DNA of 64,000 bases from Candidatus Nanoarchaeia archaeon (GTDB lineage Archaea > Nanobdellota > Nanobdellia > Woesearchaeales > UBA525): assembly GCA_028279755.1 (NCBI GenBank), contig JANQNB010000020.1, forward strand, positions 62,001 to 126,000. Direction: 5' to 3'. The translations under genes and the position numbers were made by a program. The notes under the pieces are model-generated. The model worked only from the letters and a program-made list of their open reading frames with translations, did no database searches and was not told the origin of the DNA. This document shows positions 17,125 to 26,000 of the stretch, in pieces (position 1 is the first letter of the stretch; every line of letters starts with the position of its first letter).

Positions 17125-18485
17125 AATTCAAGAAAGTGTTCCGGGAAAGCGGTTCCATCTTTGTCTTCGAAACCTCGCATGATGTCTATCGTGTGCGTCG
17201 CAACATTTTCGGCAATCATTACAGTAATTTGATTGGCATTTCCAGAGATCGAATCTTCACCGCATACTATGAAGAGAGCGAACTCGAACATTCAAGGGAG
17301 TTGGGGAAGGAATTGCTCAAGCCAGAAGTGCATGAGAAATACTTTGAACAGTGTGAAGCGCACTGCAAAGAAGCGCGTGCTTTTGCAGAAGAGTTGCGCA
17401 CGATGAAGCTCGACGCGCTTTCAGGAGAAGAACTTGCGGAACTTTTTGATACTTACTATAATCATTTTCTGACAACGATAGCGCTCTATCAGCTCACAGA
17501 TACGGATAATTTTCTTCATGCAGCGCAGCAAGTTTTGCGAAGCCTTCTTTCTGACGAAGAAGTCCAAGTGATGCTGCGTGATAATGAAGAGTTCTATGAA
17601 GATCTCAAATGGAAGCTCGCAGTGCTTGAAAAGAAAAAGACTGTTGTTGATTACTTGCTTCACTTCCCGCATAAATGTCATAATCATTATGATTACGAGG
17701 AGTTGGAAGAGCACTATTTGGAAGAGTTCGCACAACAGGTTCCTGAAAACGTGCACCAAGAAATAGCAGTCTTGGAAAAGGAATCACAGGACTTGGCGGC
17801 TGCACAAGCAAAGATCGTGCAAAAGCATCTGGAGGTGAAGCTTCCTGCAATGATTATCAGAAAAGCAGGTCAGTTTCGCTTCAGGCTGAAGAAGTATTGG
17901 GCTGGATACGAGTACCTCTGCGACCCGCTCTGGCGTGCCATCGGTGCCAGGTTGGCGATACCCTTGGAAGATATTGTGTGGACGCACCTCTCCGAGGAAT
18001 TGAAAGATTGTTTGCGAGCAGGAAAGCCACTTGCTCCAGAAGAGATTGCGCGTCGGAAGAAAGGATTTGCGCTCCTCCTCATTAATGGGGAAAAATCTTT
18101 CACCACAGACGTTGACAAGGTTGAAGCCACGTACTTGCAGGCAGAACAAGAGCAGGAGGTGCGAGGCACCTGTGCGCACCCTGGCCATGTTGAAGGGACT
18201 ATTCTGAATATTCCGGTCACGTCTCTCGCTGAGTTCTCCGAAGCAATGGAAGAGGCCAAAGGAGATATTCTCGTGACGCCGATGACACAGCCCTATGTTG
18301 TTCCGTATCTCAAGCGTTTCAAGGCGATCGTGACAGATCAAGGCGGGATTGTCTGCCATGCAGCGATTATTAGTCGCGAATATCGTATCCCCTGTGTGGT
18401 TGGCACGAGCAACGCGACTGAGCTGCTCAAGACTGGCGACAAGGTACGTGTTGAAGCGGACAAGGGCGTTGTGCGTAAGCTCTAG
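17121..18485 (+). CDS. PEP-utilising mobile-domain protein without ATP-grasp domain (copy B)
   Basis: 454 residues. This is a diverged paralog of the preceding protein, with the same plan: a helical N-terminal part (LEHYPWIF in copy A matches VDYLLHFPHKCHNHYDYEE here by position), then KKYWAGYEYLCDPLWR against KELWAGEFYWVKLQEE in copy A, and a C-terminal swivelling domain with GGIVCHAAIISREYRIPCVV. The serine before the conserved His in copy A is Cys here. No ATP-grasp or PEP-binding barrel is visible. Translation is coupled to copy A through the ATGA overlap. The two may form a heteromer; the reaction is unknown. Confidence 0.8.
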   Translation: MKFKKVFRESGSIFVFETSHDVYRVRRNIFGNHYSNLIGISRDRIFTAYYEESELEHSRELGKELLKPEVHEKYFEQCEAHCKEARAFAEELRTMKLDALSGEELAELFDTYYNHFLTTIALYQLTDTDNFLHAAQQVLRSLLSDEEVQVMLRDNEEFYEDLKWKLAVLEKKKTVVDYLLHFPHKCHNHYDYEELEEHYLEEFAQQVPENVHQEIAVLEKESQDLAAAQAKIVQKHLEVKLPAMIIRKAGQFRFRLKKYWAGYEYLCDPLWRAIGARLAIPLEDIVWTHLSEELKDCLRAGKPLAPEEIARRKKGFALLLINGEKSFTTDVDKVEATYLQAEQEQEVRGTCAHPGHVEGTILNIPVTSLAEFSEAMEEAKGDILVTPMTQPYVVPYLKRFKAIVTDQGGIVCHAAIISREYRIPCVVGTSNATELLKTGDKVRVEADKGVVRKL

Positions 18486-18487
18486 AT

Positions 18488-18505
18488 ATTTTCTATATAG
18501 AAAAT
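18488..18505. promoter_or_regulatory. 18-bp perfect palindrome
   Basis: ATTTTCTATATAGAAAAT lies three bases after the stop of copy B and about 100 bases before the next start. It could be an operator or a weak transcript-end hairpin. A second inverted repeat, CCACT-GTGA-AGTGG, follows at 18527-18540, just upstream of the next TATA box. Confidence 0.5.
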
Positions 18506-18555
18506 TATTCTACCTATAGTATATTTCCACTGTGAAGTGGTTACAAAACGGAAAA

Positions 18556-18566
18556 GTTTTTAAACC
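18556..18566 (+). promoter_or_regulatory. TATA box for the 18602 gene
   Basis: GTTTTTAAACC lies about 40 bases before the start. The short leader ends in a strong AAGGGGGT ribosome site at 18591-18598. Confidence 0.55.
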
Positions 18567-18601
18567 AGAAACAGCATAATAAATGCGGATAAGGGGGTAT
18601 A

Positions 18602-19645
18602 ATGATGAGTTTGGGACTTTCACTCGAAAAACCACAGTTTACGATTGAACCGATTTGTACAGCAAACTGCGGCAGAAGCAAGCCGGCAGACATTCTGCTT
18701 ACTTATGGCTTGATAGAGAACGACCTGTATGGCGTTGTTGATGTGATCAGCAGCGGTACGCAGGCAGGCTCGATTATCATGGCTGAGCAAGGGGACTGGA
18801 GTGCGACAAGCCCGGGCAATCACCAGTATATCCTTGGCAAGATCATCAACTTTGTTGACCAGGCTGGCCAGCGTCTGACGGGAAACCTGACGAGCGAACA
18901 GCGCGATGAAATTGCTGCTGACCTCAAGTTACTGGGGGTTACGCATGATAGCTTTGCTTACAATCGAATTGCACATTTGGCAACAATGAATCCGAACGCG
19001 TTTGCCCATGATTACAATACACATGGATCATTCAGGGCAGAAGTGATTGAGTGGCAAGAAAAGGTGGGTAACCGCCTCGGAGACATGGAAGTTGCGCATC
19101 GTCAACACTTCCTCGAGCAGTGGGCTGACATGGATGGTGTTGACAAGAACCTTGCGCTGAGTGTTATCGTTGAGCGATTGACCCACTATGACCGGACGCC
19201 TGCCGATCAGACGATCGCGCGTCCAGGACGACGCATCCTCTGGCCAATGGCAGGCAGCAACCTTGCTGCAGTTGTCGGCGAGCTTGGCGATGATGGCCAA
19301 TACCATGGCGGCATCTATGATGGCGCACGACTCCTTGATGTTGAAGGCAGCTCAGGCTTGCGATACGGCATTGAAGACGTCGAAGCCGAGCCAGTGTTCG
19401 AAGGAATCCAGAACTTGCTGGCAGCTGATGACAATGTCGGCAAGAACGTGCTCGTGGCCCGACCGCCGGTGATGGTGATGGGTGTCAATCCTGTCACTAA
19501 TGACGGCCAGCCGAATCCGGACGCCAATGTTGCTGACGCCTTCGGTGTACCGCTTGCCTACGGTCCGATGTCTAAGGGACAACTCGTGCCGTATTGTGCT
19601 CGTACAGTCAAGGCATTGGCTGCTGCTTTGGACCAAGCAGCCTAA
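18602..19645 (+). CDS. Unrecognised soluble 347-residue protein
   Basis: 347 residues, with no signal peptide or membrane helix. The start may be ATG 18602 or ATG 18605; an AAGGGGGT ribosome site precedes both. The sequence has globular character with mixed alpha/beta segments. Notable pieces are ICTANCGRSKPADILLTYG near the N-terminus, TSPGNHQYILGK, RPGRRILWPMAGSNLAAVVG (about 205-225) and a Pro/Asn-rich loop MGVNPVTNDGQPNPDANVAD near the end. No Walker, Rossmann or metal-binding motif is certain. Its own promoter and two flanking inverted repeats suggest individual control. Function unknown. Confidence 0.7.
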   Translation: MMSLGLSLEKPQFTIEPICTANCGRSKPADILLTYGLIENDLYGVVDVISSGTQAGSIIMAEQGDWSATSPGNHQYILGKIINFVDQAGQRLTGNLTSEQRDEIAADLKLLGVTHDSFAYNRIAHLATMNPNAFAHDYNTHGSFRAEVIEWQEKVGNRLGDMEVAHRQHFLEQWADMDGVDKNLALSVIVERLTHYDRTPADQTIARPGRRILWPMAGSNLAAVVGELGDDGQYHGGIYDGARLLDVEGSSGLRYGIEDVEAEPVFEGIQNLLAADDNVGKNVLVARPPVMVMGVNPVTNDGQPNPDANVADAFGVPLAYGPMSKGQLVPYCARTVKALAAALDQAA

Positions 19646-19660
19646 ACACTTTCCCAAACC

Positions 19661-19667
19661 TTTATAT
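19661..19667 (+). promoter_or_regulatory. TATA box for the PpiC-type lipoprotein gene
   Basis: TTTATAT lies about 40 bases before the ATG at 19702. A GGTGGTAGG ribosome-binding stretch sits directly before the start codon. Confidence 0.5.
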
Positions 19668-19701
19668 TCTCTTATTTGTCTCTTACTGCTGGGTGGTAGG
19701 T

Positions 19702-20901
19702 ATGAAGAAAATCCTCGTTTTCCTTTTGTTGGTCACACTCTTGCTGGCAGCATGCCAGACACCGACAGTCAAGGGCGTTGTCGATGCTGACGAACGCGTG
19801 CAGAGCTATCTCGATGTGTTCAGCGATGCCACATACACTGAAAGCGCGTTTAAGGGCGCGGAAGTCGACGCGATCAAGGACGTCGTGCTCCAGGACTGCG
19901 GCAAGATGGAGGTGCCCTCGCAATTAATCCGCGCGACCTACACGAGTCCGGTCGCGAGCCTGGCCGCATACGTTGACAATAATGAAGTGTTGTGCGTCGC
20001 CTCGAAACTGAACCAGGAAGCATTTGAAATCACGCAAGGAGATCCTGCTACGGTGGATGAAGGCACGCTCGCAACAGTGAATGGCGAGGTCATCACCACG
20101 CAAGCCTTGCAGGCTGCGGTCGATGCAGTGCCGGAAGCGGCGCGCGAGCAGACGAGCATCCCGGCTTTGCTGAACACCTTGGTGGATCAGGAATTGCTCC
20201 GCCAGGCCTCTGCTGACGTCGAGGTCAGCGATGACGAGCTCGCAGACGCGGTCCAGCAGGCCTGGCTTGCTGCCGGCTTTGCCGACGAGGCTGCGTTCAT
20301 CGCGTCGCTCGAAGAGCAAGGCGTCACGTACGACGAGTTCATGGATTCTGCACGATCGCAATTGCAGTTGCAGAAACTGCTTGTGGAAGAAGGTGTCACT
20401 GACGTCGAAGTGACGGAAGAAGCGGTGCGCGATTTCTATGTGCAGAACACGAATGCGTTCATCGTGAGTGAGCAAGTCAGGTTCCGGCAATTGTTCCTCG
20501 GCTTTGAGCAAAGCGGTGGTGAAGAGGCTGCGGAAGCGCGACTCCGAAACGTCCTGCAGCAGGTCAACGAAGGCCTGGATTTCTGCGACGCAGTCAGGCG
20601 CTACAGCGACGACACTGACAGCAAGGAACGTTGCGGCGAGTATATTGCTGCACGAGGCGTGCTCACACCGGAGATCGAAGCGTCATTGTTCGCGTTGGAA
20701 GCTGAGCAAAGCACAGTCACTGCGTCTGCGAACGGCTATCATATCTTTGTCGTGCTGGAGAAGCAACCGACCCAAGTGATTCCGTATGACCAGGCAGCGC
20801 AGCAGGTCGCGAACCTGCTCCAGAACCAGGTGATGCAGCAGCGTCTGAACATCTACTTGCTGAAGCTGCGTGCAGAAGCAGACATTGTGGATTACACCTG
20901 A
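19702..20901 (+). CDS. SurA/PrsA-like parvulin foldase lipoprotein
   Basis: 399 residues from ATG 19702; the ORF track starts earlier, but only this start gives a lipoprotein signal (ILVFLLLVTLLLAAC) and has a ribosome site next to it. After about 110 residues of unassigned sequence comes a SurA_N-like helical domain (ATVNGEVITTQALQAAVDAV through the acidic stretch near 265). A parvulin-type PPIase region follows (VRFRQLFLGFE, then FCDAVRRYSDD and ANGYHIFVVLEKQP) and a helical tail. Known of the family: cis-trans proline isomerase and chaperone acting on exported proteins. Lipid anchoring would place it at the outer face of the membrane, where the surface proteins of this region fold. It lies directly before the large fibre operon but has its own promoter and a T-rich stop signal. 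Confidence 0.88.
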   Translation: MKKILVFLLLVTLLLAACQTPTVKGVVDADERVQSYLDVFSDATYTESAFKGAEVDAIKDVVLQDCGKMEVPSQLIRATYTSPVASLAAYVDNNEVLCVASKLNQEAFEITQGDPATVDEGTLATVNGEVITTQALQAAVDAVPEAAREQTSIPALLNTLVDQELLRQASADVEVSDDELADAVQQAWLAAGFADEAAFIASLEEQGVTYDEFMDSARSQLQLQKLLVEEGVTDVEVTEEAVRDFYVQNTNAFIVSEQVRFRQLFLGFEQSGGEEAAEARLRNVLQQVNEGLDFCDAVRRYSDDTDSKERCGEYIAARGVLTPEIEASLFALEAEQSTVTASANGYHIFVVLEKQPTQVIPYDQAAQQVANLLQNQVMQQRLNIYLLKLRAEADIVDYT

Positions 20902-20922
20902 TTTTTTTCTTTTTTCTTTTCT
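20902..20922 (+). terminator. T-rich transcription stop after the foldase gene
   Basis: A run of about 20 bases that is almost all T with single C interruptions follows the TGA directly; archaeal polymerase stops at such tracts. Confidence 0.6.
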
Positions 20923-20971
20923 TGACTGCTGGTATTCTCCACTTGATTAGTACTAATTCAATAATGGAAAA

Positions 20972-20980
20972 GTATATAAA
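20972..20980 (+). promoter_or_regulatory. TATA box of the 21-39 kb surface operon
   Basis: GTATATAAA (in AAAGTATATAAATAG) is a strong archaeal TATA element. The transcript would start near 21005 and have a leader of about 60 bases before the AbrB-type gene. Confidence 0.65.
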
Positions 20981-21024
20981 TAGTACTACTTGCAATAGGG
21001 CCACTAGTAACTGCCAGTGATTAC

Positions 21025-21044
21025 GCGCGGTTGCGCAACGCGCA
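21025..21044 (+). promoter_or_regulatory. GC-rich inverted repeat in the operon leader
   Basis: GCGCG(G)TTGCGCAACGCGC forms a dyad with one extra G, followed by a GGGGCCCCC block just before the GTG start at 21066. It could be an operator for the AbrB-type product or an RNA hairpin controlling its translation. No other site like it was noticed. Confidence 0.45.
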
Positions 21045-21065
21045 TAGCAACACGGGGCCCCCGCA

Positions 21066-21218
21066 GTGAAAATAGTAGCTTACAACAAGCAGTATCGCAT
21101 CACTTTGCCCAAAGACCTGGTCAAGGATAAAGGCTGGGATGCAGGCACAGAACTCCGCTTTGTCGAGGACGAACAAGGCAGAATCTATCTCAAACCAATC
21201 AGGGGTGGTCAGGAATGA
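21066..21218 (+). CDS. AbrB/SpoVT-type DNA-binding protein, 50 residues
   Basis: Too short for the ORF track. Reading from GTG 21066 gives a 50-residue protein with the swapped-hairpin AbrB pattern: YNKQYRITLPKDLVKDKGWD, then AGTELRFVED and GRIYLKPI. Known of the family: dimeric DNA-binding fold found in transition-state regulators and antitoxins. The stop overlaps the next start (ATGA), so it is the first gene of the long surface operon. A toxin partner is not seen; the next gene is a large anchored surface protein. Autoregulation through the leader dyad is inferred. GTG as start is supported by the pattern beginning right there and by the TATA box upstream. Confidence 0.82.
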   Translation: MKIVAYNKQYRITLPKDLVKDKGWDAGTELRFVEDEQGRIYLKPIRGGQE

Positions 21219-23005
21219 CCGCCTTCTCTCGCGCATGGCCGGCAGAGCACTTGCCGCCAGCGGAACGACTGCAAGTCTTTGACGAACTCAAGACACGCGT
21301 GCACAAGGAGTTCGCGCATCTCGATACAGCGCTCGGCCAGGGCTATATCACGCTCGACGAGTACCGTTTCTACCTCAAGCAAGTCTATGACGGCAAGGAC
21401 GAGCGCGAGGTCATGGACCTGATCAGGCGCGAGGAAGCGACGATCCGTGAAAGCATCAGCGCGGCACGTGGCAGCAAGATGCCAGCGGCGGCAGCGTTCA
21501 TGATATTCCTCGTGCTCACCGGGCTCGCCGGGGTCATTCTCGTGCTCAATCCAGGACAGGGCATCACTGGCTTTGTCACCTACGATGCGACAGAAGAAGT
21601 CAGCGTACCTGTCGACCTCCTGTTCACCGAACAGGGTAATGCGTCACTCAATATCACCAACGTCACGGGCCTGAAAGCAAGCGGCATCCTGACTGACGGC
21701 AGCGCCAGCGTGTATCTGCGATTCGCTGATCAACGCTTGCTTGTCTGGGAAGGAGAAACCAGCGTGCCAGTGTATAGCGTGCGTACTGACAAGGAAAGCT
21801 ACGCTCTCAACAGCACGGTGAACGTGACAGTCACGCCTGCAAACGTGAGCTACACCCTCTGGCTGACAGATGAGGCTGGCGAGAAGACCTTGGTGCAGGA
21901 ACAATTCGTGACGACCACGCCTGGCGACTTTGTCCTCGACGCTTTGATCAACGATACCGGCAATGTCACGAAAGTGAGCACGAGCTTCACGGTCAGGAAC
22001 GACACGAACGCGAGCAATGACGTCTTGCGCGAAGAGGAAGCGGCACAACTCGCGTTTGCTGCGACGTGTGTCGACAGCTGTGCCTTCAACCAGACCAATG
22101 AGACCTTGCTGCTTGACGTCGAGCTCAGCGAAGGCTCCAGACTTGAGATCAGCGAAGTCATCAGCGTGCACGAGCGCGCGAACAACGCGCCAGCCATGAC
22201 GCAGGAACTGCCTGACATCGAACTGCGCATCGGCGAGCATGTCGAGATCGAACTCCTGGATTACTTCGAGGATCCTGACGGCGATATGATCACCTTCGAC
22301 TTCATGAATGTCGGCGGCGTCGACATCACCTTGGACGAGAGCACGCTGTTCATCGAAGGGCTTGAAGCAGGCATCGGCCAGAGCATCGTCTACGCCTCAG
22401 ACCTCTACGAGCTGAGCCAGAGCAACCTGTTCACGATCACTGTGCTTGGGAGCAACACGAGCAATGTCACTAATTCCACCAACACCACACAAAACAACAC
22501 TAATTCCACTGTGGTCACACCACCGGTTGTGATCAACGATACCAATATGACAGTCAACGAGACACTCGACTGCTCGAACCCTGATCCCAATGCGCGGCCG
22601 ATTGAATGCCTGCAGCAGGAAAGCCCGGTCTACTTCCCGCCGCAGGCGATCTATATCACCACGACCGGCAGGACGCCGATCGCGCGCATAACGCCGATCG
22701 GTAACCTGCTCTTGACTGGTGAGGTGCACGAGCAGGCGAGCTTCACCGCGAACACGCGCGATTACGTGATCGGCTACGAGAACGAGTTCGGGCGCTTCAC
22801 CCCGACGATCTGGTTCGACAGCGACACCGGCAACCTGTACCTGACTGGCCGCTTATACGAGGAGCGCATCAGCGAAGTGCCGCCGCCAGGCAGCTATGCC
22901 TTGCGGAACAGGAAGGGGATAACGCTCGCCTGGGCGAACCAAGGGCGTGGCGATCTCTATGTGCGCGGCAATGTCATCCCTTACAGAACGACGATAATTG
23001 AATGA
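21215..23005 (+). CDS. Single-pass surface protein with cytoplasmic helical head
   Basis: 596 residues. The first 85 residues are charged and helical and contain a pattern (LGQGYITLDEYRFYLKQVYDG) like a short SHOCT-type or EF-hand-like helix pair; a membrane helix follows near 88-112 (FMIFLVLTGLAGVILVL). The rest, about 480 residues, is rich in N-glycosylation sequons and should be outside. It includes a cadherin-like segment (LLDYFEDPDGDMITFDF near 345), an Asn/Thr-rich stalk (about 410-445) and a final beta-rich region with short repeats (LLLTGEVHEQA, LYLTGRLYEER, LYVRGNVIP). The end resembles short beta-helix or fibre repeats and precedes the tail-fibre-like giant. It is coupled by ATGA to the genes on both sides. 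Confidence 0.82.
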   Translation: MTAFSRAWPAEHLPPAERLQVFDELKTRVHKEFAHLDTALGQGYITLDEYRFYLKQVYDGKDEREVMDLIRREEATIRESISAARGSKMPAAAAFMIFLVLTGLAGVILVLNPGQGITGFVTYDATEEVSVPVDLLFTEQGNASLNITNVTGLKASGILTDGSASVYLRFADQRLLVWEGETSVPVYSVRTDKESYALNSTVNVTVTPANVSYTLWLTDEAGEKTLVQEQFVTTTPGDFVLDALINDTGNVTKVSTSFTVRNDTNASNDVLREEEAAQLAFAATCVDSCAFNQTNETLLLDVELSEGSRLEISEVISVHERANNAPAMTQELPDIELRIGEHVEIELLDYFEDPDGDMITFDFMNVGGVDITLDESTLFIEGLEAGIGQSIVYASDLYELSQSNLFTITVLGSNTSNVTNSTNTTQNNTNSTVVTPPVVINDTNMTVNETLDCSNPDPNARPIECLQQESPVYFPPQAIYITTTGRTPIARITPIGNLLLTGEVHEQASFTANTRDYVIGYENEFGRFTPTIWFDSDTGNLYLTGRLYEERISEVPPPGSYALRNRKGITLAWANQGRGDLYVRGNVIPYRTTIIE

Positions 23006-26000
23006 AAATGAAAAGAGGAATGAGAGGCCTCATGCTGTTACTCTTCATCCTGGCTGTGCCTCTCGTCTTTGCGGCGAACGATCCAGGCCACGACACGCTC
23101 TATATCGAGGAGAGCGGCGAGCAGAACCTCACCGGGAGCTTCAACATCAGCGACTGGCTGCGCGTCGCCAACCTGTTCTACAGCGACTATCTCGATATCC
23201 AAGGCAATGGCACCCAGCCAGGGAATTCACGAGCCGAGATCTACGCGACGGCAGGGAACGGCCTGTACTTCAACGCGCCTGGCAATTTCTACTTCGGGAC
23301 AGGCGACGGCACCATGGTATACATCGGCACTTCTGGCGTGAGCCTGAACGTGAGCAGCAACATCTACGCTGGCGGCGTGATCTACCAGGATGATGTTGCA
23401 GTCTGCCTGTCGAACGGCACGAACTGCATTTCAGGAACAAACGAAGGCAATGTGACGAGCATTATCGCAGGGAACGGCATCTCCGTCGATCAGGCAATCG
23501 GTGACGTCACAGTCTCCACTAATGCGGCTACGTGCAGCGGCGGCCAGTACAGTTACTGGGACGGAAACTCTTGGGAATGCGGCACGATCAGCGGTTCCTC
23601 AAGTGCTGGAGGGTGGACGAACACTTCCACCGTTACTTCCACAGACTTGCACGTTAACATCACGACCGGCAATCTTACTGTGATTAATGGCGACCTCATT
23701 GTCGGAAAGACCACTGTATCCGCAGGCCTTGGCGCCAACTCAGTCATTGAATCGGATGACTATATTGTCGCTGGCAATAACAAAGGATTTATCTCACTCA
23801 CTTCGGGAGGAACAGCAACAACGGTGATGCGTATTAGTTCGAGCGATCATTCGGAGTATTTTGCTCTTGGTGATACGATTTTCTATTCTGACAGTACGCA
23901 AGAGATGATCATTAAGGATGGGGGAACTGTCGGTATAGGACCCAACAATGATCCAGGAGCACAACTCGACGTACAAACTGAAAGCAATGCAGTAAAAGGA
24001 TTGGTTGTGCAAGGTGCGGCTTCGCAAAACGCGAACCTTACCGAGTGGCAGAACAGTACTGGTGATGCTTTGGCGTATGTTGATGCTGCTGGCGACCTCT
24101 TTGCACAGGATGGGCAAGTCTGTACAGCTGCAAACGGTTTGTGCAACCAGACAGAGTTCTCGGGAAGTGCGGCTGGTGGTGATTTGTCAGGAACATATCC
24201 TAACCCGAGTGTGCGTGATGATAGTCATGAGCTTGATGCGGCTAATATTACGAGTGGTACGTTGGCGATTGCTCGTGGCGGTACTGGTGCTGCGACGACG
24301 AGTCAGAATTATGCGTTTATTGGTCCGACGAGTGGTGGTGGTGCGCCGAGCTTCCGGGCGTTGGTTGATGGCGACATCCCGGATACGATTACTGCGTCGA
24401 ATTATGTCCGTACGAGTACGTGGACTGATCATGATAATTATCCGAGTGCGTGCGGTGCTGGTGAGGCTGTGCAGGGGCTTGGTGACACGCTGACGTGCAT
24501 CAGTCTGAGCAGTTCCTCCAGTGCCAGCGGCTGGACGAACACGAGCACCCTAACTTCGACAGACCTGAACGTGAACATCACAAGCGGAAACCTCACTGTG
24601 TCTGGTGGTTTCGCGAGCATAGGGACAGATATACTCAACAATGAACTGGAGGTGTCAGGCTCGACTTCAGGGAATATCTTCGCGCGTGTAACAAACCTGA
24701 ACACGCTCGGCGAATCAGGTTTGGTTCTCGGAGAGACCCTTGATGGAGCTACGCCGTTCTATATGCAGCGATATGGTTCCACAGATGCTTCGCGACCGAA
24801 TGATGTCGAATTTATAGCATCCGGATCAGGAGCCGACATAGCGCTCATGCCAACAGATTATGTGGGTATCGGCACGACTGATCCGAACACGACGCTGCAC
24901 GTCGCCGGGGACATCAATGTCACTGCCGGGAATGATATCTGCATTAATGGAGATACTTGTTTGGGGATAGTGGCTGCTGCTGACGGGAATGTCTCTGGCA
25001 GCGGTACTGCGTCGTATGTCCCGTACTGGAGCGATGGGGCTGAGAACCTCGGAGACAGCAATGCGCTCTTTGACGGCAGCAATTTCGATATTGCGTCAGG
25101 CAACTTGGAAGTCGGCGGTACCACGCGGATATCCTCTGCAGGTGCTGGCACCTTTGCCAGCGCGAGCCTGAGCGGCGATATCGATCTCAACAGCAATGAC
25201 CTCTCAGACATCGGCAATCTGTACACGAATGACGCGAGCGGGAATTTCTTCAGCGGCGGTTGTAGCAACAACGAGCACATCACTGGGATCAGTTCGTCAG
25301 GCGTTATCAGTTGCGCAGCGAATAGCGGCAGTTCTGCTGCCGGTGGCTGGACGAACAACAGTCAGAATACGACGACGACCTTGGATGTTGGGATCGGGAC
25401 AACGAATCCTGAAGCGGCGTTGCATGTGAGCGGTGGTGACATCCTCTTGGATAACACGTATAGTATTCGTTGGGATGATTCTGGCGGAACGCCCACTGAC
25501 ATCATCACTCTGAGCGCGGCTGACAATCTTGCGATCGATGCGCCGTCGGGTGGTGATTTTTATTTCAATGGCGCGTCGACGTTCGCGCTTAAGTCTGGTG
25601 GCAATGTTGGCATTGGGCAGGTGACGCCCTTGGCGAAGTTGCACGTGCAGGGCACTGCTGATGATGAAGTTGTTATAGTGAGAGCGTTTTCGAGTCAGAC
25701 TGCTAATCTTCAGGAGTGGCAGAACAGTACTGGGAGTGCTTTGGCCTACGTTGATCCGTCAGGAGACCTCTTTGCACAGGACGGGCAAGTCTGTACAGCT
25801 GCAAACGGTTTGTGCAACCAGACAGAGTTCTCGGGAAGTGCGGCTGGTGGTGATTTGTCAGGAACATATCCTGATCCGAGCGTCCGTGATGATAGTCATG
25901 AGCTTGATGCGGCTAATATTACGAGTGGCACGCTTGCGATTGCTCGTGGCGGTACTGGCGCTGCGACGACGAGTCAGAATTATGCGTTTATCGGCCCGAC

